Origin: Candidatus Saccharimonadota bacterium
GTDB lineage: Bacteria; Patescibacteriota; Saccharimonadia; Saccharimonadales; UBA10212
Reading direction: 5' to 3'
DNA: 31,439 nucleotides
Assembly (NCBI GenBank): GCA_028288985.1
Contig: JAQGHE010000048.1
Span: 1 to 31,439 of the forward strand
Shown: positions 1 to 7,259 of the stretch, in pieces
Numbering within the stretch: position 1 is the stretch's first letter
How the letters are laid out: every line of letters begins with the position of its first letter
The notes under the pieces: model-generated
Seen by the model: the letters and a program-made list of their open reading frames with translations, nothing else
The model's database searches: none
What the model was told of the DNA's origin: nothing
Program-made: the position numbers and the translations under genes

Positions 1-180
1 CAGCATCTTAATATGATCATCAAGCCGTCTCTCAATATTATGTATATCCTCATATGAAAGATCACCCCGTATATCTAAGGCGGCCATCCGTCTATTTTCA
101 GATACACGCGAAGCAAGCCCGATAATATGATCGGTGCTTACGCCTAAAGGTTGACCAATATCAAGTTCCTGATTTGCCAT
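1..180 (-). CDS. Hypothetical protein, 5' part only (cut by window edge)
   Basis: An open frame starts at ATG 180-178 and runs off the window after 60 codons. The start touches the fusA stop codon directly (TAAATG), so it is probably translated by coupling to fusA as the last visible gene of the rpoB-to-fusA operon. The visible part (MANQELDIGQPLGVSTDHII...) is hydrophilic, predicted helical and charged in its second half (ERRLDDHIKML), with no signal peptide, cysteines or motif I recognise. Many bacteria have tuf or rpsJ after fusA; this is neither. No separate Shine-Dalgarno sequence is evident. It is probably real because the frame is open and the junction repeats the rpsG/orf68 arrangement upstream, but the function is unknown. 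Confidence 0.6.
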   Translation of the reverse strand, partial: MANQELDIGQPLGVSTDHIIGLASRVSENRRMAALDIRGDLSYEDIHNIERRLDDHIKML

Positions 181-2268
181 TTACTTACCGTGTTTAGCGA
201 TGATCTCTTGGGCTACGTGGCTCGGTACATCGGCGTAGTGATCCAGTTCCATGCTGGAGCTGGCCCGGCCTTGGGTAGAACTTCGCAAGTTGGTAGTGTA
301 GCCGAACATTTCGCCAAGCGGTACAAAAGCAGTGATTTGCTTTATGCCGTTAGCCAAATCGTCCATGCTTTCAATGCGGCCGCGCTTAGAGTTCAGATCG
401 CCGATGACGTCACCCATGAAGTCCTCTGGCGTTACTACGACGACTTTCATGACCGGTTCCATCAGCACAGGGTTAGCTTTTTTGACGCCTTCCTGCAAGG
501 CCATACTGCCGGCTATCTTAAAGGCCATTTCAGAGGAGTCAACATCGTGGTAGCTTCCGTCATAAAGTTCTGCCTTAACATCAACAACTGGGTATCCGGC
601 TAACACACCGTTGCTCAGCGCCTCTTCAATACCGGCTTTGACTGCCGGGATGTATTCGGACGGAATGGTACCCCCCTTGATGCTGTTGGTAAACTCATAG
701 CCCTCGCCGGCAGCGTTCTGACTCAAGCGAATCCAGACGTGGCCGTACTGGCCGCGTCCACCGCTCTGGCGGATGAACTTACCCTCTTGCTCGACGTTGT
801 CCTTGCGGATAGTTTCGCGGTAAGCGACTTGAGGCGCGCCGACGTTGGCTTCTACGGTAAATTCGCGCTTCATGCGGTCTACAATGATCTCAAGGTGAAG
901 TTCGCCCATGCCGGAGATAATCGTCTGGCCGGTCTCGTGGTCTACTTTGATCCTAAATGTGGGGTCTTCCTCGGCCAGGCGCTGCAGAGCTAAGCTCATT
1001 TTCTCTTGGTCGGCTTTGGTCTTTGGTTCAATCGCGATGCTTACTGGTGGTTCCGGGAAGGTAATGCTTTCCAGCAAGACGGGATTTGCCTGATCGCTCA
1101 GGGTATTACCGGTAGTGGTGCCTTTTAAGCCTACAATGGCGGCGATATCACCGGCTTCCACCTCTGTTACGTCTTCACGCTTATCGGCGTGCATGCGCAC
1201 GATGCGCCCAACCCGTTCACGCTCTCCGGTAGAACTGTTTAGGATGTAGCTGCCGGCTGTAACCTTTCCGGAATAAACGCGGAAGAAGGCCAATTTGCCA
1301 ACAAATGGGTCAGTTGCAATTTTAAATGCCAGGGCAGCAAAAGGCTGGCTAGGATCCGGTTTGCGCTCTACTTCTTCGCCGTTCTTGGGATTGGTGCCCC
1401 AGGTAGAACCGCGGTCTATAGGGCTTGGCAGGAAGTCGTTTACAGCATCCAGTAGTTTTTCAACAATAACGCCGCGGCCATCGCCGCCGGTTACGGCAAA
1501 GAACTTGCCGCCCAAAACAGCGGTACGGATAGCTTGTTTGATATCCTGCTCGGAAAGTCCTTCTTCGCCGACTTCAAAAAACTTCTCTAACATCTGCTCG
1601 TCTTCTGCGACGGCATTCTCGATTAAAAGAGAGCGGTATTTTTTGACTTGGTCGAGCATATCAGCTGGCACTTCGCCTTCAACCAACTCGTGATCGGTAA
1701 AATCTTTGTAGGTGTAGCTCTTCATATTGATAAGATCTACTACGCCGGATACTGACTGCTCGAAGCCGATAGGCAGGTGTATGGGAAAAGCCCGCTTGTT
1801 CAAACGGTGATGGATCGAGTCCAGCGATTTGTAGAAATCGCCGCCGGTCTGGTTGATTTTGTTAATAAAACAGATACGAGGCACACCGTATTTGTCGGCT
1901 TGACGCCACACGGTTTCAGATTGGCTCTCTACGCCCATCTTGCCATCAAAAACGGTTACAGCACCATCCAGGACGCGCAGGGAACGCTCTACCTCAACCG
2001 TGAAGTCGATGTGGCCGGGAGTATCGATAATGTTGATGGTGTGGCCTTTCCAGGTAGATGAAACAGCGGCGGCCGTAATAGTAATGCCGCGCTCTTTTTC
2101 CTGAGCCATCCAGTCGGTTGTGGTTTCACCCTCGTGCACGGCGCCGATTTTGTGCTTCAAACCGGTACGGTAAAGAATACCCTCAGTTGTGGTGGTTTTG
2201 CCGGCGTCAATATGGGCAATAATGCCGATATTTCTAAGTTGTTCTAAATTGTCTTTTTTATCTGCCAT
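181..2268 (-). CDS. fusA: Elongation factor G (translocase GTPase), with altered guanine-recognition motifs
   Basis: EF-G moves tRNAs and mRNA through the ribosome using GTP, and works with RRF in recycling. The 695-residue length is normal. Canonical parts are visible: P-loop AHIDAGKT (18-25), switch I RGITI (60-64), DTPGH (82-86), the domain IV segment SGGRGQYGHV, and HDVDSSEMAFKIAGSMA near the tip loop. Two guanine-contacting motifs are not canonical. G4, normally NKxD, reads NKIN (136-139). G5, normally GSAFK, reads GGDGRG (261-266). I checked both against the nucleotide sequence. Elsewhere (D-to-N in EF-Tu and Ras) the G4 change shifts preference toward xanthine nucleotides, so a compensating pocket is likely here. 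The start ATG follows AAGGA by 5 bases, and the gene lies 11 bases after orf68. It is the only EF-G gene visible here; a second copy elsewhere cannot be excluded. Confidence 0.97.
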   Translation of the reverse strand: MADKKDNLEQLRNIGIIAHIDAGKTTTTEGILYRTGLKHKIGAVHEGETTTDWMAQEKERGITITAAAVSSTWKGHTINIIDTPGHIDFTVEVERSLRVLDGAVTVFDGKMGVESQSETVWRQADKYGVPRICFINKINQTGGDFYKSLDSIHHRLNKRAFPIHLPIGFEQSVSGVVDLINMKSYTYKDFTDHELVEGEVPADMLDQVKKYRSLLIENAVAEDEQMLEKFFEVGEEGLSEQDIKQAIRTAVLGGKFFAVTGGDGRGVIVEKLLDAVNDFLPSPIDRGSTWGTNPKNGEEVERKPDPSQPFAALAFKIATDPFVGKLAFFRVYSGKVTAGSYILNSSTGERERVGRIVRMHADKREDVTEVEAGDIAAIVGLKGTTTGNTLSDQANPVLLESITFPEPPVSIAIEPKTKADQEKMSLALQRLAEEDPTFRIKVDHETGQTIISGMGELHLEIIVDRMKREFTVEANVGAPQVAYRETIRKDNVEQEGKFIRQSGGRGQYGHVWIRLSQNAAGEGYEFTNSIKGGTIPSEYIPAVKAGIEEALSNGVLAGYPVVDVKAELYDGSYHDVDSSEMAFKIAGSMALQEGVKKANPVLMEPVMKVVVVTPEDFMGDVIGDLNSKRGRIESMDDLANGIKQITAFVPLGEMFGYTTNLRSSTQGRASSSMELDHYADVPSHVAQEIIAKHGK

Positions 2269-2279
2269 TTAATTCCTTA

Positions 2280-2486
2280 TTAGTAATCAATTTTCCATAA
2301 CTGAGGGTAAATATCTTCGCCTCTGGTAGGAGGTACCTTTTTACCACACACCGCTACTGCTAGCTCTCCCACCTTCTTCGGTCCCTGGCATCTACGCTGG
2401 TACTGTTCAGGAGTTAGTGTTCCGCCTACATCAACGCAGTCAGAGCACCTCTCGAACCTCTGCTCATTGCGCACTTGCTCAGACAT
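2280..2486 (-). CDS. Small cysteine-containing protein between rpsG and fusA (unknown)
   Basis: This is a 68-residue frame filling the gap between rpsG and fusA. Its ATG touches the rpsG stop (TAAATG) and its stop is 11 bases before fusA, so it is embedded in the ribosomal operon and probably translated by coupling. The protein has four cysteines, C14-x2-C17, C33 and C47, with a C14-S-D-C17 knuckle, many Arg/Lys residues, and a C-terminal end PQLWKIDY. This could be a small zinc-binding protein of the treble-clef or ribbon type, perhaps ribosome associated, but that is inference. I recognise no family. In most bacteria rpsG and fusA are adjacent, so an extra gene here is unusual. The alternative, that it is untranslated spacer, is less likely because the frame fits the gap exactly. 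Confidence 0.6.
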   Translation of the reverse strand: MSEQVRNEQRFERCSDCVDVGGTLTPEQYQRRCQGPKKVGELAVAVCGKKVPPTRGEDIYPQLWKIDY

Positions 2487-2966
2487 TTAAGTTCTTGCGA
2501 AGTGGGCGAAGGCGCGGTTGGCATCAGCCATCCGGTGGGTGTCTTCCTTCTTCTTCACTGCTCCGCCTGTGCTGTTATAAGCATCAACAAGCTCGGCGGC
2601 GATACGATCTTCCATGCTCATTCCGGAGCGCGCCCGGGCGGCAGCTACGAACCACATAGTGGTCAGGTGCTGCTGACGCTGGCCCTTAACTTCAAAAGGA
2701 ATCTGGTAGTTAGCACCGCCAACGCGGCGGGAGCGGGTTTCTACATGCGGGCGCACATTGCCCATAGCCTGTTCGAAAACTTCCAGAGGGTTCTGGACTT
2801 TGAGTTTATCGGCAGCTTTTTGCATCCCGCCGTAAACCAGCTTTTCAGCCATCTGTTTTTTGCCGTCGCGCATCACCCGGTTGATTACCTTGGTAACAGC
2901 AATGTTCTTGTACATACGATCAGCCGGGACATCCCGGACGAGACTTTTGGTAACTTTACGCGGCAT
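2487..2966 (-). CDS. rpsG: 30S ribosomal protein S7
   Basis: S7 nucleates assembly of the 3' domain of 16S rRNA in the 30S head and contacts the E-site tRNA. The 159-residue length is normal for bacteria. Family landmarks are the N-terminal basic segment MPRKVTKSLVRDVPADRMY, the VINRVMRDGKKQMAEKLVYGG helix, the RPHVETRSRRVGGANYQIPFEV beta hairpin region, and the C-terminal KKKEDTHRMADANRAFAHF. The start ATG overlaps the rpsL stop by one base (TAATG), which indicates tight translational coupling. In E. coli S7 autoregulates the str operon; no comparable structure was searched for or seen here. Confidence 0.97.
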   Translation of the reverse strand: MPRKVTKSLVRDVPADRMYKNIAVTKVINRVMRDGKKQMAEKLVYGGMQKAADKLKVQNPLEVFEQAMGNVRPHVETRSRRVGGANYQIPFEVKGQRQQHLTTMWFVAAARARSGMSMEDRIAAELVDAYNSTGGAVKKKEDTHRMADANRAFAHFART

Positions 2967-3379
2967 TATTTGCTCTCTTTCTTGGCGCCATATTTGCTGC
3001 GACCCTGCTTGCGGTTGGCTACACCCTGAAGGTCAAGGCTGCCGCGGACGATATGATATCGAACACCTGGCAAGTCTTTAACGCGGCCGCCGCGCACTAA
3101 TACTACGGCGTGTTCCTGCAGGTTGTGGCCTTCGCCGCCAATGTAGGCCCAAACTTCGTGGCCGTTTGTCAGGCGCACGCGGGCTACTTTACGCAGCGCG
3201 GAGTTTGGCTTTTTTGGCGTCTTAGTGGTAACGCGGACACAAACCCCACGCTTGAAAGGCGATGGCTTTTCGTAACTTCTGGTTTTTAGGTTGTTGGTAA
3301 CTCGAAGTAATGCCGGGCTCTTGCTCTTGCTTGAGTCGGATTTTCTGGACTTTCTGACTAGTTGGTTAATGGTTGGCAT
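2966..3379 (-). CDS. rpsL: 30S ribosomal protein S12
   Basis: S12 sits at the decoding centre of the 30S subunit and controls accuracy. The conserved blocks TKTPKKPNSALRKVARVRL, GGEGHNLQEHAVVLVRGGRVKDLPGVRYHIVRG and NRKQGRSKYGAKK are present, including the lysines that change in streptomycin-resistant mutants and the Asp after KDL-type context (VKDLPGV). The protein has 137 residues, about 13 more than E. coli S12, because of an insertion between SPAL and KRGVC; Bacillus S12 has an insertion at the same place. An AAGGAG lies 13 bases before the ATG, a wide spacing. The gene starts 47 bases after rpoC and overlaps rpsG by one base, as a downstream member of the rpoB operon. Confidence 0.97.
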   Translation of the reverse strand: MPTINQLVRKSRKSDSSKSKSPALLRVTNNLKTRSYEKPSPFKRGVCVRVTTKTPKKPNSALRKVARVRLTNGHEVWAYIGGEGHNLQEHAVVLVRGGRVKDLPGVRYHIVRGSLDLQGVANRKQGRSKYGAKKESK

Positions 3380-3426
3380 TACTTCTTATCATCTCCTTAA
3401 AGATTCAGTGGTTAAGTTTAGCAAAT

Positions 3427-6400
3427 TTACTCTCTTGTTTCAACCGTTGCTACTTCGGCAAACTCTTCGACCTCTTCTTCGTCACGCACGGCACCGGTAC
3501 CGACAGGTATGCGGCGGCCTAAGATGACATTCTCTTTGAGGCCGTAAAGGTTATCTACTTTACCACTGGTGGCCGCGGCAATCAGCACACGGGTGGTGTC
3601 CTGGAAGGAAGCGGCTGATAGGAACGAATCAGTGGACAAGGAAGCCTTAGTGATGCCAAGTAGCAGCTGGTTGAACTTAACCACGTTTTTCTTTTCTGTG
3701 GTTAGTTTCTCATTAGCTTCGGCAACGGCCAGCTTGCTGACAACATCGCCCGTAATGAACTCACTGTCGCCGGCTTCTTCAATCTGAACGCGGCTGAACA
3801 TCTGTCGGACAATTACTTCAAGGTGCTTGTCTGCGATGTTCTGGCCCTGACTGGCGAAGATGTACAGAATCTCATTCATGATGTAGCGCTGTGTGGCTTC
3901 TACACCCTGCAGGCGCATCAGCTCGTGCAGGTTGATGGAACCGTTGGTCAAGCGCTGACCGGCTACAACTTCTTCACCGTCAACTACCAGCATCTGTTTG
4001 AAGCCCGGAATCTCGTAGCGAACCTGGCTTTTAGCGCTTGGGGTAATGGTGACTGAGGTTTCAGTTACATGGACTTTACCGGCCATAGCGGCTTTGATAG
4101 CCTCAAGACCGTCTTCAGCTGGGGCAATCATATCGCCGATAGCAACTTCATCGCCATCATTGATCTTTGGAGTACGCCCGGCTAGAGGGATTTTTAGAGG
4201 CTTCTGCTCTTTAGCGGTTACCTGGACTATGTACTTATCACCCTCTTCCCAAGCGGCTACCGTGCCCGAAATGTCGGTCAGGTAAGCTTGGCCCTTAGGA
4301 GTGCGAACTTCCAGGATTTCTTCAACACGGGTAAGACCCTGTGTCACGTCATCACCAGAAGTAACGGCGCCAGCGCGGTGCTTGGAGTCCAAGGATAGCT
4401 GCGTACCAGGCTCGCCGATAGACTGGGCGGCAATGACACCGATTGGGTAGTCATTGGCTACTACTTCGCCGGTTGCCAGGTCAACACCGTAGCTCTCGCG
4501 GCTAACGCCGCGGACGGATGTGCAGGACAGCACGCTCATGATGCGTACGCCGTCCAGAGTATCATCAGCTTCAATAGCGTCGGCTATCTCAGCTGTGATC
4601 AACTGCCCAGCTTTTACGTACTTCTTGATATTTACGGCTGCGAAGCGGCCCTCCAGGCGCGAGCCCAGAGTAATACCGATCAGCTTGGAATCTGCGCGGT
4701 ACATTGGCAGGCCTGGGTCGTCGGCGTCGGTTCGAACGGTAAAGACGTCTTGGGCAACATCCACCAGGCGGCGGGTTAGGTAACCGGAGTCAGCCGTACG
4801 CAAGGCGATGTCAATCAGTGATTTACGAGTACCACGAGTGGCTGTGAAGTATTCCAGTGGTGTTAAGCCGTACTTATAGTTGCTTCGGATTGGAAGCTCC
4901 ATGGCGCGTCCAGTGGCGTCTGAGCGGATGCCCAGCATACCAACGGAGTCTTTCATCTGGCTAAGGTTTCCACGGGCGCCGGAGGCGACAGCGATAGACA
5001 TGGTGTTGTCTTGGGTAGCAAATTGCTCGGCCAGTGATTTTTGAACCACTTCGTCAATATCCGTCCAGGTTTCTACCGTCAGACGGTAGCGCTCTTCATC
5101 GGTGATGAAGCCGGACTGATACTGCTCGGCAATCTCGGTAGCTTTCTTTTCTCCGTCATCGACGATCTCTGAAAGGCCTCTCAGATCAGAGAAGTCTTCC
5201 ATGCCGATGGATATGCCGCTATAGGTAGCGTAACGGAAGCCAAGTTCTTTGAGTTCGTCCGCTAGGCGGGCGGTTTCATCCTGGCCGTATTTTTGGTAGG
5301 CGCGGGCGATTACCTTATCAAGCTGCTTGTTGGTCATGGTGACGTTTTGGAAGGGAAAATCTTCAGGGAAGATTTCGTTAAACAGCAGGCGTCCCAGTGT
5401 GGTCTGGCGAACTTCACCGCGGAAGGAAACCTGCACGCGGCTTTGAAGTTTAAGCTTGCCGGCATCGAGTGCCATCAGCGCTTCGTTCAGACTGACAAGT
5501 GGCTTATAGGCGTCGTTTTCGGTGCCTGGGCGCTCGTATGTCAGGTAGTAGCAGCCAAGAACGATATCCTGCTCTACGTGCAGAATCGGAGAACCGTCTG
5601 CCGGCTTCAGCAAGTTCTTGTTGGCGGCCATGATGTCGCGGGCTTCAGCCTGGGCTTTGTCAGAAAGCGGCAGGTGGACGGCCATTTGGTCGCCGTCGAA
5701 GTCAGCGTTGAAGCCTTTACAGACCAACGGGTGCAGCTGGATAGCCTTACCCTCGATAAGTACGGGCTGGAAAGCTTGGATGCTGAGGCGGTGAAGGCTG
5801 GGAGCACGGTTCAAAAGAACGTATTTACCCTTGATGACTTCATCCAGGGCATCCCAGACAGCGGCTTCATTAAGTTCTATCATGCGGGTGGCAGATCTAA
5901 TGTTATGGGCCAGTTCCTGATCAATCAGGCGGCCGATTACAAATGGCTTGAATAGTTCCAGAGCCATAGTCTTTGGCAGACCGCATTGGTGCATCTTAAG
6001 TTCCGGACCGGCAACGATTACGCTGCGACCGGAGTAGTCAACACGCTTACCAAGCAAGTTCTGACGGAAGCGCCCCTGCTTACCTTTAAGCATGTCAGAA
6101 AGGCTCTTTAGACGGCGGCGCTGGCCGGTAGCGGCTACGGCGCGGCCGGAGCGGGCATTGTTGTTGTCGATCAAAGCGTCAACGGCTTCCTGAAGCATGC
6201 GCTGTTCGTTGCGGCGGATTACTTCCGGAGCATTTAGCTCCATCAGCTTCTTCAGACGGTTGTTGCGGTTGATGACGCGGCGATATAGGTCGTTAAGGTC
6301 GCTTGTTGCGAAGCGTCCACCGGTCAGCTGTACCATGGGCCGCAGATCCGGAGGAATAACCGGCAGGACAGATACGCACATGGAAGACGGCTTGATGCCG

Positions 6401-7257
6401 GCACGTTCCATGCTTTCCAGAAGGCGCAGGCGCTTCATTATCTTCTTTTTGCGCTGGCCTTTGGCCTCTTCAGCCTCAGCTGTCAGATCTTCGATAAGCT
6501 TAGACAGGTCAACGCCCTCAAGCAGTTCCTTGATGGCGGAGCCGCCCATACCTACGGTAATGACTGCCCGGAGTTCGTCCGGCAGGCTGCGGTAGTCGGT
6601 TTCGGATAGGAGACGCAGTTTATCAAGGCTGTCTACTTGCTCTTTGAAGGAGTTGAACTCAGCGGCCAGTTCTTCCAGCTCTTTGGTTCGGCCTTCAGCC
6701 AGGGTGCGTACATCGGCACCTTCTTTTTCGGCTTCAGCCTCGTAACGGCTATTGATAGCCAGCTCGCCTGCCGTAAATTCGGAAGTTTTGTCTTCTAGAA
6801 TCTTGTCTCGAGTCTCAGAATCTATGCTTTTAATGATATAGCTGGCAAAGTAAGCGACGCGCTCCAGATTCTTAACCGTCATGCCAAGTATCAGGCCGAT
6901 GGCGGAAGGTGTACCACGCAGGAACCAGATGTGCGCGACCGGGGAAGCCAACTGGATGTGGCCCATGCGTTCGCGACGGACGATAGAGCGGGTAACCAGC
7001 TCGCCGTTCTTATCAACGGCAGCTTCACGGGAGCGGACACCTTTATATTTGGCGTCGTGCGGGTTGATATCTTTAACCGGTCCGAAAATGCGCTCACAGA
7101 AAAGACCGTCGCGCTCCGGTTTCTGGGTGCGGTAGTTGATAGTTTCGGGTTTAGTAACTTCACCATAGCTCCACTCCAGGATGTCGCCGGCACTGGCGAT
7201 GGCCAGCCTAACGGCATCAAAGTCGGCTATGTTGGTGCCTGCGTTGTATTGGCGCAT
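3427..7257 (-). CDS. rpoC: DNA-directed RNA polymerase subunit beta', lacking both zinc sites
   Basis: This is the catalytic large subunit of RNA polymerase, 1276 residues. The active-site NADFDGDQM with its three magnesium-binding aspartates is at about residue 516-524. RQNLLGKRVDYSGRSVIV and the bridge/trigger region SIGEPGTQL are also present. Two normally conserved cysteine clusters are gone. The N-terminal zinc-binding domain, between FGPVKD and RRERMGH (residues 64-90), has no cysteine at all. In the second site the expected Cys pattern reads SCTSVRGVSRESYG, keeping one of the usual four, and the upstream partner region reads DADDPG. A strong SD, GAGGAGGCC, overlaps the rpoB stop 5-6 bases before the ATG, and rpoB ends 2 bases before it, so the two are coupled. 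The acidic C-terminus (DEEEVEEFAEVATVETRE) is typical of an unstructured tail. Confidence 0.97.
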   Translation of the reverse strand: MRQYNAGTNIADFDAVRLAIASAGDILEWSYGEVTKPETINYRTQKPERDGLFCERIFGPVKDINPHDAKYKGVRSREAAVDKNGELVTRSIVRRERMGHIQLASPVAHIWFLRGTPSAIGLILGMTVKNLERVAYFASYIIKSIDSETRDKILEDKTSEFTAGELAINSRYEAEAEKEGADVRTLAEGRTKELEELAAEFNSFKEQVDSLDKLRLLSETDYRSLPDELRAVITVGMGGSAIKELLEGVDLSKLIEDLTAEAEEAKGQRKKKIMKRLRLLESMERAGIKPSSMCVSVLPVIPPDLRPMVQLTGGRFATSDLNDLYRRVINRNNRLKKLMELNAPEVIRRNEQRMLQEAVDALIDNNNARSGRAVAATGQRRRLKSLSDMLKGKQGRFRQNLLGKRVDYSGRSVIVAGPELKMHQCGLPKTMALELFKPFVIGRLIDQELAHNIRSATRMIELNEAAVWDALDEVIKGKYVLLNRAPSLHRLSIQAFQPVLIEGKAIQLHPLVCKGFNADFDGDQMAVHLPLSDKAQAEARDIMAANKNLLKPADGSPILHVEQDIVLGCYYLTYERPGTENDAYKPLVSLNEALMALDAGKLKLQSRVQVSFRGEVRQTTLGRLLFNEIFPEDFPFQNVTMTNKQLDKVIARAYQKYGQDETARLADELKELGFRYATYSGISIGMEDFSDLRGLSEIVDDGEKKATEIAEQYQSGFITDEERYRLTVETWTDIDEVVQKSLAEQFATQDNTMSIAVASGARGNLSQMKDSVGMLGIRSDATGRAMELPIRSNYKYGLTPLEYFTATRGTRKSLIDIALRTADSGYLTRRLVDVAQDVFTVRTDADDPGLPMYRADSKLIGITLGSRLEGRFAAVNIKKYVKAGQLITAEIADAIEADDTLDGVRIMSVLSCTSVRGVSRESYGVDLATGEVVANDYPIGVIAAQSIGEPGTQLSLDSKHRAGAVTSGDDVTQGLTRVEEILEVRTPKGQAYLTDISGTVAAWEEGDKYIVQVTAKEQKPLKIPLAGRTPKINDGDEVAIGDMIAPAEDGLEAIKAAMAGKVHVTETSVTITPSAKSQVRYEIPGFKQMLVVDGEEVVAGQRLTNGSINLHELMRLQGVEATQRYIMNEILYIFASQGQNIADKHLEVIVRQMFSRVQIEEAGDSEFITGDVVSKLAVAEANEKLTTEKKNVVKFNQLLLGITKASLSTDSFLSAASFQDTTRVLIAAATSGKVDNLYGLKENVILGRRIPVGTGAVRDEEEVEEFAEVATVETRE

Positions 7258-7259
7258 TT

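Noticed and set aside
2966..3379. The 13-residue insertion in S12 as a novelty
   Set aside because: Bacillus-type S12 proteins have an insertion at the same place, so this is a known variant.
5293..5955. A 220-codon plus-strand frame inside rpoC
   Set aside because: It is antisense to the conserved catalytic core of RpoC, including the NADFDGDQM region; it is a by-product of codon bias.
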